Positions 1 through 7,732 of a stretch of DNA of 12,601 bases are shown here, one piece after another; positions within the stretch are counted from its first letter, which is position 1, and every line of letters starts with the position of its first letter. The notes beneath the pieces are model-generated. The model saw nothing but the letters and a program-made list of their open reading frames with translations. It ran no database searches and was not told where the DNA came from. A program made the translations under genes and the position numbers. The stretch is from the NCBI GenBank assembly GCA_028292565.1, contig JAQGMD010000316.1, positions 1 to 12,601 on the forward strand. The letters run 5' to 3'. This stretch comes from Burkholderia sp. GTDB lineage: Bacteria; Pseudomonadota; Gammaproteobacteria; Burkholderiales; Burkholderiaceae.

Positions 1-1064
1 TCGTGATTGAAGAGGTCGACCTGGAAGGACCGAAGGCCGGCGAAGTCCTGGTCGAGATTAAGGCGACCGGCATTTGCCATACCGACTACTACACTTTGTC
101 GGGAGCGGATCCGGAAGGTATTTTCCCCTCAATACTCGGCCATGAAGGTGCTGGCATCGTGCTCGATGTCGGACCCGATGTGAAAACGCTCAGGAAGGGC
201 GATCACGTGATTCCGCTCTATACCCCAGAGTGCCGCCAGTGCAAATTCTGCCTGTCGCGCAAGACCAACCTGTGCCAGGCAATCCGATCGACTCAAGGCC
301 GCGGCTTGCTGCCGGATGGGACGACACGGTTTTCGATCGATGGCAAGCCGCTATTCCATTACATGGGCACCTCGACTTTCGCCAACCATACGGTCGTACC
401 CGAAATCGCGCTGGCCAAGATCCGCCCGGACGCACCTTTCGACAAGGTCTGCTATATCGGTTGCGGCGTCACGACCGGGGTTGGTGCGGTCATCTTTACC
501 GCGAAGGTGGAAGCGGGCGCGAACGTTGTCGTGTTCGGGCTCGGCGGGATTGGCCTCAATGTAATCCAGGCGGCGAAAATGGTCGGCGCGGACAAGATCA
601 TTGGCGTTGACCTGAACCCGGCCCGCGAAGAAATGGCGCGCAGGTTCGGCATGACGCATTTCGTCAATCCAAGCGATGTCGAGAATGTCGTCGACCACAT
701 TATCCAATTGACCGATGGCGGTGCCGATTATTCCTTCGAATGCATCGGCAATACCCAGGTGATGCGGCAGGCGCTCGAATGCTGTCATAAGGGCTGGGGC
801 AAGTCGATCATCATCGGCGTGGCCGAAGCCGGTGCAGAGATTAGTACCCGTCCATTCCAGCTTGTAACTGGCCGCGAATGGAAGGGATCGGCCTTTGGCG
901 GCGCACGCGGACGCACCGATGTGCCAAAGATCGTCGACTGGTATATGGAAGGCAAAATCAATATCGACGACCTGATCACCCACAGACTGCCGCTTGAAAG
1001 GATCAATGAAGGCTTTGACCTCATGAAACGCGGCGAGTCCATCCGTTCTGTCGTGCTGTATTGA
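1..1064 (+). CDS. frmA: S-(hydroxymethyl)glutathione dehydrogenase / class III alcohol dehydrogenase, 5' partial
   Basis: Zinc- and NAD-dependent enzyme oxidising S-(hydroxymethyl)glutathione, the spontaneous formaldehyde-glutathione adduct, to S-formylglutathione in the cytoplasm. The reading frame runs from base 3 with 353 residues visible. The family is about 370 residues, so roughly 16 N-terminal residues and the true start lie outside the window; the GTG at base 3 is an internal valine (…VIEEVDL). Counting from that valine, visible features are the catalytic zinc region GICHTDYY (Cys25), GHEGAG (His47), a structural zinc loop with Cys77, Cys80, Cys83 and Cys91, Cys154 of the active site, and the Rossmann motif GLGGIG at 179-184. 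HTDYY and the PDGTTRFS stretch are typical of class III enzymes rather than ordinary alcohol dehydrogenases. The next gene, the hydrolase of the same pathway, starts 12 bp after the stop, so they are surely co-transcribed. Confidence 0.96.
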   Translation, partial: VIEEVDLEGPKAGEVLVEIKATGICHTDYYTLSGADPEGIFPSILGHEGAGIVLDVGPDVKTLRKGDHVIPLYTPECRQCKFCLSRKTNLCQAIRSTQGRGLLPDGTTRFSIDGKPLFHYMGTSTFANHTVVPEIALAKIRPDAPFDKVCYIGCGVTTGVGAVIFTAKVEAGANVVVFGLGGIGLNVIQAAKMVGADKIIGVDLNPAREEMARRFGMTHFVNPSDVENVVDHIIQLTDGGADYSFECIGNTQVMRQALECCHKGWGKSIIIGVAEAGAEISTRPFQLVTGREWKGSAFGGARGRTDVPKIVDWYMEGKINIDDLITHRLPLERINEGFDLMKRGESIRSVVLY

Positions 1065-1075
1065 TAGGAGCGCCC

Positions 1076-1921
1076 ATGCCTGAAATCGTCAGTGAACATG
1101 GTTGCTTCGGCGGGGTGCAGGCCTTCTACAAGCACGACTCGAAGGAGATCGGGTTGCCGATGCGTTTCTCGGTCTACCATCCGCCGGTTGAACAAAGGCA
1201 GCTGGTGCCGGTGCTGTTTTACCTGGCCGGCCTTACCTGCACCGAAGAGACCTTCATGATCAAGGCGGGCGCGCAACGCTTCGCCGCGCAGCACGGCATC
1301 ATGCTGGTGGCGCCAGACACCAGTCCGCGCAATACCGGCATTGAAGGCGCGACGCAGGATTGGGATTTCGGCGAGGGCGCGGGTTTTTACGTCGACGCAA
1401 CGCAGCAGCCCTGGAGCAAATACTTCAGGATGGAATCCTATGTGGCGCACGAACTGCGCGACCTGATCATCAATGAATTCAATGCGGATGAATACCGGGT
1501 CGGCATATTTGGCCACTCGATGGGCGGGCATGGCGCACTGACGCTGGCGCTGCGTCATCCCGAACGTTTTCGCTCAGTGTCGGCGTTCTCGCCGATCGCT
1601 GCGCCGACCCGTTGCCCGTGGGGGCAGAAGGCGTTTTCCCGTTACTTCGGCGATGACCGGGCGTCGTGGGACGCCCACGACGCCACCGAGCTGATGAAGG
1701 AGCGCAAGAAGCCATTCCCCCACGGGATACTGATCGACCAGGGGCTGAACGATCCGTTCCTCCAGCAGCAACTATTGCCTCACCTGTTTGAGGAGGCATG
1801 CATCAAGGCCGACCAGCCGCTGACCCTGCGCCGTCATGAAGGCTACGACCACGGGTACTACTTCATCTCTACTTTCATCGAAGACCATCTTGCATTTCAT
1901 AACCGCATCCTTACGGCTTGA
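1076..1921 (+). CDS. fghA: S-formylglutathione hydrolase
   Basis: Serine hydrolase of the esterase D family that splits S-formylglutathione into formate and glutathione, the second step of glutathione-dependent formaldehyde detoxification. The 281-residue length matches the family. The nucleophile elbow GHSMGG places the catalytic serine at 148. Asp226 (in DQGLNDPFL) and His259 (in GYDHGYYF) complete the expected triad, and the conserved cysteine in GLTCTEE is residue 55. I chose ATG 1076 because AGGAG at 1066-1070 is well placed before it; the in-frame TTG at 1061 overlaps the previous stop codon and would add five unconserved residues. The pair with the upstream dehydrogenase makes the function secure. 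No separate regulator of the frmR type is visible, though the upstream side is outside the window. Confidence 0.96.
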   Translation: MPEIVSEHGCFGGVQAFYKHDSKEIGLPMRFSVYHPPVEQRQLVPVLFYLAGLTCTEETFMIKAGAQRFAAQHGIMLVAPDTSPRNTGIEGATQDWDFGEGAGFYVDATQQPWSKYFRMESYVAHELRDLIINEFNADEYRVGIFGHSMGGHGALTLALRHPERFRSVSAFSPIAAPTRCPWGQKAFSRYFGDDRASWDAHDATELMKERKKPFPHGILIDQGLNDPFLQQQLLPHLFEEACIKADQPLTLRRHEGYDHGYYFISTFIEDHLAFHNRILTA

Positions 1922-1960
1922 ATCGGGAACGTTTGTCGGTGAACAACCGGACCAAGCAAC

Positions 1961-2953
1961 ATGAAACCTGTTCCCTTATCCGTCCTGGACCTGTCGCCTA
2001 TCCTGCTTAACGGCACCGCGCGTGACGCTTTGCTGCGCACGCAGGATCTTGCAAGGCATGTCGAGAAACTGGGCTATAACCGCTACTGGCTGGCCGAGCA
2101 CCACAGCATGCCCGGCATCGCCTGCGCCGCGACCTCCATCGCCATGAGTTACGTCGCGGACCATACCTCGACGATACGCGTCGGCTCCGGCGGCATCATG
2201 TTGTCAAACCATGCGCCGCTGATGATTGCGGAACAGTTCGGCACGCTCGAAGCGCTTTATCCGGGGCGCATCGATCTCGGATTGGGACGCGCGCCCGGCT
2301 CGGACCAGCCTACTTCTCGTGCGCTGCGCCGCGGGCTGAACAATACCGGAGAAGAGTTTCCCGAGCAGCTGGCCGAGTTACGCGGCTACCTGTCACCCCT
2401 GTCGAAGAACAATGCGGTGCGCGCCATTCCAGGTGAGGGGATGAAGATCCCGATCTGGTTGCTCGGCTCCAGCACGTTCAGCGCGCAACTGGCGGGCTAT
2501 CTCGGTTTGCCGTTCGCTTTTGCCGGGCAGTTCTCTCCCGCCTACATGCTACCGGCGCTGCAGTTGTATCGACAGCGGTTCCAGCCGTCGGAAAACATGG
2601 AGGCTCCGTACGCGATGGTGGGCGTCAATGTGTTTGCGGCCGAATCGGAACGGGAAGCACAGCGACTTTTCACGTCGCAACAGCAAATGCACCTGGACCT
2701 GGTGCGCGGTGTCCCGGGACAGCTGGCGCCCCCGGTGGAGAGCATGGACGGCTTGTGGCAGCCGAATGAAAAAGCTTCGGTCGAGTCGATGCTGAATTCG
2801 ACGATCGTCGGCGACCGTGCGCAAGTGAAGGCGCAGCTGCAGGCACTGGTGGAAACTACGCATGCCGATGAAATCATTATCCATAGCATGATCTACGATC
2901 ACGCGGCGCGGATGCGCTCGTATGACATTGTGGCAAATGAGTGGCGCAGCTGA
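1961..2953 (+). CDS. Luciferase-like monooxygenase (LLM) family flavin-dependent oxidoreductase
   Basis: A 330-residue TIM-barrel flavoprotein of the bacterial luciferase-like family, in the single-subunit subgroup often annotated MsnO8-like or YhbW-like. Visible signatures are the N-terminal PLSVLDLSP strand, [12 protein letters not shown] (about 41-52), the [15 protein letters not shown] stretch (about 72-86) and [14 protein letters not shown] (about 103-116), all typical of this subgroup. Such proteins use reduced FMN and oxygen; the substrate cannot be read from sequence. It begins 39 bp after the formylglutathione hydrolase with no strong Shine-Dalgarno sequence before ATG 1961. It could be the last gene of the formaldehyde operon, but a functional link is only inferred from position. 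Confidence 0.9.
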   Translation: MKPVPLSVLDLSPILLNGTARDALLRTQDLARHVEKLGYNRYWLAEHHSMPGIACAATSIAMSYVADHTSTIRVGSGGIMLSNHAPLMIAEQFGTLEALYPGRIDLGLGRAPGSDQPTSRALRRGLNNTGEEFPEQLAELRGYLSPLSKNNAVRAIPGEGMKIPIWLLGSSTFSAQLAGYLGLPFAFAGQFSPAYMLPALQLYRQRFQPSENMEAPYAMVGVNVFAAESEREAQRLFTSQQQMHLDLVRGVPGQLAPPVESMDGLWQPNEKASVESMLNSTIVGDRAQVKAQLQALVETTHADEIIIHSMIYDHAARMRSYDIVANEWRS

Positions 2954-3158
2954 TTCCGAAGGCCGCGACTGTGCATTATCAAACCTGATGCATCGGGGTC
3001 GAGATGGAGCGAATGATTCTGCCTAAACTTCAGAAGTCCACGGCTGCACCCGGCCACATCGAATAAGCGGAGCTATCAAAAACAGCTGCCGGTCGCTTGC
3101 TGCGAAATGAACAAGAGCGATTGACCGTTTGCTGTCCATAGGAAGGATGCATCAACCT

Positions 3159-5057
3159 ATGGCACACATTCATCGAATCATTCCTGGCAGGAATGCGTTG
3201 CGCAACCCGTCCGATGTCACAGCCGGCCTGCTCGGAAATGCCATGCCCCAGGAGCAGTGGCACCCGACGGATGGCGGAATCGGAAATACTCGTCGGCTGC
3301 TTGCAGCGCTTCTGGTCGCCATCGGCTATTACTGCGGCGCGCTGATTGGTTTTGCGCTGACGTTCGAGCCCCTGCCGGTTTCTGTTCTCTGGCCGCCAAA
3401 TTCGGTCCTCGTGGCCGCTTTGCTGCTGGCGCCACCTCGTCAGTGGTGGTTGATCCTCACGTTTGTATTCCCCGCGCATCTCGCCGCGGAATTGCAGAGC
3501 GGCGTTCCAATGGCCATGCTCCTTGCATGGTTTGCGAGCAATTGCAGTGAAGCGTTGATCGGCGCCGTCATCGTACGCCGCTTGCTGGGAGAAAGATTGC
3601 GCTTCGACTCCTTGCGGCATGTCGGCCTGTTCGTATTCGTTTGCGCTTTTCTCGCCCCGTTTATCTCGTCATTTCTTGATGCTGCGCTGGTCACGCTGAT
3701 CGGCTGGGGGCAAGGCAGTTACTGGCAGTTGTGGCGCTTGCGCTTCTTCTCTAACGTATTGGCTATACTGGCGTTTGTGCCCGTGTTTTTGACATGGGAC
3801 AGCAGCATCATTGCATCCATCCGGGGACTGCCCGCAATGCATCGCCTGCAGGGATCGATTTGGGCGCTGGCTTTGCTTGGCGTCAGCTGCGTGGCGTTCA
3901 TCACCGGACTCGGAAGTTCAACAGGCATGCGCCTGCTCCCACAATTGCTGCTGTATGCGCCGTTGGCGATCCTGCTTTGGGCAGCGGTCAGGTTCAATAC
4001 GTTCACGATGAGCATTTCGTTCCTTGCCGTCACGTTCCTGGCGATCTGGGGCGCGACCCACGGACACGGACCGTTTATTTCCGATTCACCGGCGACAAAT
4101 GCGCTGTCCATCCAGTTGTTTCTGATCGGCATTGCCGTGCCACTGTTGCTGCTGTCCGCCGCCATGCAGGAACGCAGGCAGACGCATGAAGCGTTGCTGA
4201 TGAAAGACGAACTGGAACGAAGCGTGGCTGAGCGCACCGCCGAACTGCGCGAGGCCAACGCGACCCTGGAAGCGGAAATTGCGCAGCGCCGGCGGGCGGA
4301 AGAGGCGGAGCGAATTTCCGAGCGGGAGGCGCAAAAGCAACGCGCACAGTTGACGCACCTGACGCGCGTTGCGCTGCTGGGCGAATTCTCCGGCGCGCTT
4401 GCCCACGAACTCAATCAGCCGCTGACCGCCATCCTCAGCAACGCACAGGCTGCCCGTCGTTTCCTGGCGGCAGACCGCATCGACCTGCAAGAAATACGCG
4501 ACATCCTCGAGGACATCGTCAATGAAGACAAGCGCGCGGGGGAGGTCATCCGCCGCCTGCGTGCGCTGTTCATGAAGGACGATCCGAAGCCGCAGTCACT
4601 GGACCTGAACCAGGTGGTGAATGAAGCGCTGGACCTTGCGCAAAGTGATTTGATTACACGGAATGTGAAAGTGACGGTTCGGCTGCAACCGGGCCTGAGT
4701 GCGATACGGGGCGACAGGGTTCAGCTTCAGCAAGTGCTTCTCAACCTCATCCTCAATGCCTGCGAGGCCATGAACGGCAATGCGCCAGACCAGCGCGAAC
4801 TGACATTTCATACGTGGAATACCGACGGCGATGTATGGCTCGTCATCTCGGACTCCGGCTGCGGCGTTCCCGCTGACGCGTTCGACAGGTTGTTCGATTC
4901 ATTTTTCACCACCAAGGTACGGGGCCTGGGTTTCGGGCTGTCGATTTCACGTTCCATTGTCACGGAGCATGGCGGGCGCATCGAAGCCGGGAACAACCCG
5001 GATGGCGGCGCCACCTTCCGGATCACGCTCCCCGCGCAATCGAAAGGCCGGACATGA
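3159..5057 (+). CDS. MASE1-domain sensor histidine kinase
   Basis: Membrane-bound sensor kinase of a two-component system. About residues 45-345 form a MASE1-type integral membrane sensor: many hydrophobic segments with the conserved PVSVLWPPNSVLVAALLL region near the second one. A coiled coil (about 350-405, rich in E, A and R) leads to the HisKA domain, with His416 in ALAHELNQPL. The HATPase domain follows: N-box LNLILNACEAM (Asn533), DSGCGV from Asp565, FDSFFTTK, and GLGFGL at 589-594. All catalytic motifs are intact. ELNQPL and FFTTK are typical of FixL/TodS-like kinases. The start is uncertain: ATG 3159 has GGAAGG 12 bases upstream, while in-frame TTG 3129 or ATG 3147 would add 10 or 4 residues. 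The stop overlaps the next gene's start (ATGA), indicating translational coupling with its partner regulator. The signal sensed is unknown. Confidence 0.93.
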   Translation: MAHIHRIIPGRNALRNPSDVTAGLLGNAMPQEQWHPTDGGIGNTRRLLAALLVAIGYYCGALIGFALTFEPLPVSVLWPPNSVLVAALLLAPPRQWWLILTFVFPAHLAAELQSGVPMAMLLAWFASNCSEALIGAVIVRRLLGERLRFDSLRHVGLFVFVCAFLAPFISSFLDAALVTLIGWGQGSYWQLWRLRFFSNVLAILAFVPVFLTWDSSIIASIRGLPAMHRLQGSIWALALLGVSCVAFITGLGSSTGMRLLPQLLLYAPLAILLWAAVRFNTFTMSISFLAVTFLAIWGATHGHGPFISDSPATNALSIQLFLIGIAVPLLLLSAAMQERRQTHEALLMKDELERSVAERTAELREANATLEAEIAQRRRAEEAERISEREAQKQRAQLTHLTRVALLGEFSGALAHELNQPLTAILSNAQAARRFLAADRIDLQEIRDILEDIVNEDKRAGEVIRRLRALFMKDDPKPQSLDLNQVVNEALDLAQSDLITRNVKVTVRLQPGLSAIRGDRVQLQQVLLNLILNACEAMNGNAPDQRELTFHTWNTDGDVWLVISDSGCGVPADAFDRLFDSFFTTKVRGLGFGLSISRSIVTEHGGRIEAGNNPDGGATFRITLPAQSKGRT

Positions 5058-5749
5058 CTTGCGATGCGACCGTGTTCCTGGTCGATGATGATCCGGCGGT
5101 GCTGAAGGCACTGACGCGTTTATTGCATGCAGCAGGGTTTGCCGCGCAATCGTTCGATTCACCTGAGGCATTCCTGATGCATCACGACCCAGCCGAGCCC
5201 GGCTGCGTCGTTCTCGATATCTGCATGCCTCACCTGGGCGGCCTCGCTTTGCAGCGGGTATTGACGGCATCCGGTTGCGAGCGCTTCATCGTCTTTATCA
5301 CGGGCCATGGGGATATTCCTACCAGTGTCCAGGCGATGAAAGAGGGGGCCGTCGATTTCCTGGTCAAGCCATTCCACGACGAAGATCTGCTTGCTGCCGT
5401 ACGCTGCGCTATCGACAGGGACCGTTCCGCCCGCAAGGAGCGTGCGTGGCTGCTATCCATCCATCGATGCCTGGCGACCCTGACACCGCGCGAGCGCGAG
5501 GTGCTTCACCATGTGGTTGCGGGCCGGCTTAACAAGCAAATAGCGGCCGACCTCGGCACCGTGGAGAAGACTATCAAAGTGCATCGCGCGCGCGTGATGG
5601 AAAAGATGGGCGCGGCATCGTTAGCCGATCTGGTCCGCCTGACCGTGCAAATTCGACTCGGACCTGCCGGGTCCGGCTCGGCTGACGGCAGCCGCGCGTC
5701 TTGCCGCAGTTCTCAACCTGATGATGCGGTCGGCGAGCCACTTGCCTGA
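5054..5749 (+). CDS. FixJ/NarL-type DNA-binding response regulator
   Basis: Partner regulator of the upstream kinase; the two genes overlap by 4 bp. The 231-residue protein has an N-terminal receiver (about 5-120): acidic residues Asp11-Asp13 in FLVDDDP, phospho-acceptor Asp55 in LDICMP, Thr83 in FITGHGD and Lys105 in LVKPF. A LuxR-type helix-turn-helix follows at about 141-197 (LTPREREVLHHVVAG … KTIKVHRARVMEKM). ITGHGD, VDFLVKPF and TIKVHR are the FixJ subfamily pattern shared with StyR and TodT. The C-terminal tail beyond residue 200 is poorly conserved and low in complexity. Family members bind palindromic sites upstream of -35 and activate sigma-70 promoters. The five copies of a 16-bp palindrome downstream are candidate targets; that link is my inference. 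Confidence 0.94.
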   Translation: MTCDATVFLVDDDPAVLKALTRLLHAAGFAAQSFDSPEAFLMHHDPAEPGCVVLDICMPHLGGLALQRVLTASGCERFIVFITGHGDIPTSVQAMKEGAVDFLVKPFHDEDLLAAVRCAIDRDRSARKERAWLLSIHRCLATLTPREREVLHHVVAGRLNKQIAADLGTVEKTIKVHRARVMEKMGAASLADLVRLTVQIRLGPAGSGSADGSRASCRSSQPDDAVGEPLA

Positions 5750-5773
5750 TCCAGAACGCGTGCCGACCGACCT

Positions 5774-5929
5774 TGGAGCGGATTTCATGCCAGTGAACGG
5801 GCCGCGCAGCCCCGGGAGGCGATTGGGTGCCAGGGGGCTGACCCAAGGGGTTCGACCATAAGGGACGGATCCAGCGCTCCATCCCGTCTGGTCAAACGCG
5901 ACCCGTACACTGACATGAAATCCGCTCCA
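5774..5929. repeat. 156-bp element bounded by 33-bp imperfect inverted repeats
   Basis: The left arm (5774-5806, beginning TGGAGCGGATTTCATG) is matched by the reverse complement of 5897-5929, with 30 of 33 positions identical by eye. The arms enclose a 90-bp core holding no convincing gene. The arrangement fits a miniature inverted-repeat transposable element, the paired ends of a lost insertion sequence, or a very large hairpin. No clear target-site duplication is visible. I do not recognise the family. It lies between the regulator gene and the stand-alone receiver gene and ends 4 bp before the first palindromic operator. Confidence 0.75.
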
Positions 5930-5933
5930 GGCA

Positions 5934-5949
5934 TTAGCCCAAGGTCCAA
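5934..5949. promoter_or_regulatory. Palindromic operator, copy 1 (upstream of the stand-alone receiver gene)
   Basis: TTAGCCC-AA-GGTCCAA, a member of the five-copy family with consensus TTGGMCC-WW-GGTCCRA. The right half is perfect and the left half matches 5 of 7. Its centre is 34 bp from the centre of TATATA at 5973-5978 and about 44 bp before ATG 5986. The position fits an activator site overlapping -35. Binding is inferred from recurrence, not shown. Confidence 0.6.
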
Positions 5950-5972
5950 TTTCGGGACGTGCGGCAAGCTCG

Positions 5973-5978
5973 TATATA
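5973..5978 (+). promoter_or_regulatory. Putative -10 element of the stand-alone receiver gene
   Basis: TATATA, the only good sigma-70 -10 match in this GC-rich gap. Transcription beginning about 7 bases downstream would start at or within a base or two of ATG 5986, so the mRNA may be leaderless. This agrees with the absence of a Shine-Dalgarno sequence there. The operator at 5934-5949 takes the place of a -35 box. Confidence 0.45.
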
Positions 5979-5985
5979 AGTGGAT

Positions 5986-6357
5986 ATGTCGCCACGAGAA
6001 TCCGCCGTCATTGCCGTTGTGGATAACGAAGCATCCGTTCGTAAGGCCTTGGTGCGTTTGTTTCGCGCGGCCGGGATCGACGCGCGCGTGTTCGCATCGG
6101 GTTCCGAATTCCTGGCTACCTTGCAGTCCTGCAGATACGACTGCCTGGTACTGGACCTGCATATGCCCGGGTTGAACGGTTACCATGTACAGAATGAATG
6201 TACGCTTGCCGATGTGCGTCTGCCAACCGTCATTATTACCGCGCATGACGAACCTGGCATGCGCCAGCGGTGCCTCGCAGCCGGAGCGGTAGCCTACATT
6301 TGCAAACCGTTCGACGATAGTGAACTGCTGGGAGCGATTGAAGAGGCGGTCAAATAG
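5986..6357 (+). CDS. Stand-alone receiver (CheY-like, FixJ-type) response regulator
   Basis: A 123-residue protein made only of a receiver domain, without a DNA-binding output. Phospho-acceptor Asp57 sits in LVLDLHMPG, Thr85 in IITAHDE and Lys107 in YICKPF. The acidic pocket reads VVDNEAS, so the second acidic position, which normally helps hold magnesium, is Asn14. This may weaken or alter phosphorylation. ATG 5986 is preferred; GTG 5980 in frame is also possible, and neither has a Shine-Dalgarno sequence. It probably takes phosphate from the nearby MASE1 kinase, either as a sink or as a phosphorelay or protein-protein signalling element. It follows operator copy 1, which suggests feedback control by the FixJ-type regulator. 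Confidence 0.88.
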   Translation: MSPRESAVIAVVDNEASVRKALVRLFRAAGIDARVFASGSEFLATLQSCRYDCLVLDLHMPGLNGYHVQNECTLADVRLPTVIITAHDEPGMRQRCLAAGAVAYICKPFDDSELLGAIEEAVK

Positions 6358-6385
6358 TCGCTCATGGCCGGTTGCGCCAAATCCT

Positions 6386-6767
6386 ATGGAGAGAAAAGCG
6401 CTCAACCCACGTGCAATATTTGTCCGAGGCGCACGGATCGCCTTCATCCCGGTATTGCTCGCGTTTCTATGCGGATGTGCGAGCCTGCCCGCTAACACCG
6501 AACGCGCACCGTCTGTTGCATTCGCACGCCGGGATGGGGTCATCATTGACACCCCGCGCTCGCTACACGCCTGGCCGAGGCGTTCGATTTCACAATTCCA
6601 GACAATGCCTATGAGGTGCGCCTTGCAGGGGATCACCATGGCCTTGAATGGGTCGAGCGGACTTCCGCCGGGGAAGTGGGCTATACCAGCGAGCCGCACA
6701 CACCGGCTTGCCGCGGCGCATGTGGGTGAGGTTTCTCTCGTTCCTGCCGATCGAATGGCTGCTATAG
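6386..6767 (+). pseudogene. Phospholipase D-family (cardiolipin synthase C-like) protein, internally deleted and frameshifted
   Basis: Remnant of a lipoprotein of the YmdC/ClsC phospholipase D type, normally about 500 residues. ATG 6386 opens a lipoprotein signal ending LLAFLCGCASLPAN, a typical N-terminus of this family. Soon after, the frame reads RRDGVIIDTP, which belongs close to the C-terminus, so the whole catalytic centre with both HKD motifs (roughly 1.2 kb) is missing. A frameshift near 6555 continues in another frame as RLAEAFDF…NAYEVRL…GLEWVERT…SEPHT. A second frameshift near 6700 gives RRMWVRFLSFLPIEWLL and a stop at 6765-6767, the family's characteristic end. It lies 28 bp after the receiver gene, so the intact gene may have been in its operon. 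Certainly not functional as a phospholipase. Confidence 0.85.
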
Positions 6768-6782
6768 CGGAAGTTCATCTGG

Positions 6783-7532
6783 CTAGCCTCGGCTCTCAGC
6801 AGGCAGGGAGGTATCCCGCTGTCCTGTCACAGCCGGCGCCGGCACGTCGCGCTGCAAGACTGCCCGATATAGCCAGCCCGCGAGAAGTGCGCCCGCGAGC
6901 GGAGCAAGCCAGAACAGCCACAATTGCGCAATCGCCCAGTCGCCTACGATCAGCGCCGGCCCGGTGCTGCGTGCCGGGTTGACCGAGGTGTTGGTGACCG
7001 GGATGCTGATCAGGTGAATCAGCGCCAGCGCGAAGCCGATGGCCATGCCGGCAAAGCCGATCGGCGCGCGCGCATGCGTGGCGCCGAGGATGATCGTCAC
7101 GAACATGAACGTCATCACCACTTCCGTCAGCAATGCCGAAACGAGCGAATAGCCTCCGGGCGAATGCTCGCCATAACCGTTTGCGGCAAATCCAGCCGAA
7201 AGGTCGAACCCCGGCTTGCCGCTGGCGATCAGATAGAGCACGATGGCTGCCACAATCGCGCCGGCAACCTGTATCAGTACGTAAGCCGCGATCTGGCCCG
7301 CCGGAAAGCGCCCGCCGGCCCATAGCCCGACCGTTACCGCCGGGTTGAAGTGGCCGCCCGATATCGGACCGAGTGCATAGGCGGCAGTCAACACGGTCAG
7401 CCCGAATGCCAGCGAAACGCCCGTCAAGCCTATGCCCACCTCAGGGAACTTCGCTGCCAGCACCGCGCTGCCGCAGCCGCCGAGTACGAGCCAAAAAGTC
7501 CCAATGAATTCGGCCAGCAGTTTGATGAACAT
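6783..7532 (-). CDS. aqpZ: Aquaporin Z (water channel)
   Basis: Inner-membrane water channel of the MIP family, 249 residues. Both NPA boxes are intact: HFNPAVTVG (Asn63-Ala65) and TSVNPARS (Asn185-Ala187). The selectivity-filter residues are Phe43, His173, Thr182 and Arg188, the same set as E. coli AqpZ (Phe43, His174, Thr183, Arg189), which points to strict water selectivity rather than glycerol transport. Six membrane segments are evident; the C-terminal tail from about 228 is hydrophilic and variable. GGAGG on the minus strand (7540-7544) precedes the start at 7532. The operator at 7629-7644 lies upstream, shared with the divergent collagen-like gene, and a CAAAAT hexamer on the minus strand (7600-7605) lies 34 bp from its centre. 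It converges with the phospholipase D pseudogene. Confidence 0.95.
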   Translation of the reverse strand: MFIKLLAEFIGTFWLVLGGCGSAVLAAKFPEVGIGLTGVSLAFGLTVLTAAYALGPISGGHFNPAVTVGLWAGGRFPAGQIAAYVLIQVAGAIVAAIVLYLIASGKPGFDLSAGFAANGYGEHSPGGYSLVSALLTEVVMTFMFVTIILGATHARAPIGFAGMAIGFALALIHLISIPVTNTSVNPARSTGPALIVGDWAIAQLWLFWLAPLAGALLAGWLYRAVLQRDVPAPAVTGQRDTSLPAESRG

Positions 7533-7628
7533 GTTGAAACCTCCGGGCTTCCAGGCTCGGAATGACGAGAGCGAGCAGGGCCGTCGAACGCATGTTTTTA
7601 TTTTGTCTGCAGGCGCGGCCCGGGTCTA

Positions 7629-7644
7629 TTGGACTTTAGTCCGA
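7629..7644. promoter_or_regulatory. Palindromic operator, copy 2 (between aqpZ and the collagen-like gene)
   Basis: TTGGACT-TT-AGTCCGA, a near-perfect palindrome. Both halves carry one compensating change from the consensus (C to T on the left, G to A on the right), so symmetry is kept. It lies about 104 bp before the aqpZ start and 96 bp before the collagen-like start and could serve either direction. The minus-strand -10 candidate (CAAAAT) is better than the plus-strand one (ATCAAT at 7668-7673). Confidence 0.65.
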
Positions 7645-7732
7645 TCGCTACTTGTCTTTGCGCCCGGATCAATTGCGCTATGCGCGAACCGGAGAATTCA
7701 TTCATGTCTAACTACATGCAGGAGGAAATGGC

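Noticed and set aside
1947..1960. CCGGACCAAG half-site just before the LLM oxidoreductase start
   Set aside because: Only half of the palindrome is present and it overlaps the expected ribosome-binding position.
3030..3620. 196-codon minus-strand open frame over the kinase start
   Set aside because: Antisense to the MASE1 region, no recognisable domain or ribosome-binding site.
5838..5860. CTGACCC-AA-GGGGTTCGA inside the inverted-repeat element
   Set aside because: Shares only the CCCAAGG core with the operator; the right half does not match and no gene start follows at the usual distance.
5785..6699. 304-codon minus-strand open frame opposite the receiver gene
   Set aside because: Antisense to a clear receiver domain and to the phospholipase D remnant, crossing the inverted repeat, with no family resemblance; a consequence of GC-rich codon bias.
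6320..6982. Single 220-codon plus-strand frame spanning the phospholipase D remnant
   Set aside because: Only its middle (from 6386 to about 6550) carries family similarity; the rest is out of frame with the remnant and antisense to aqpZ.
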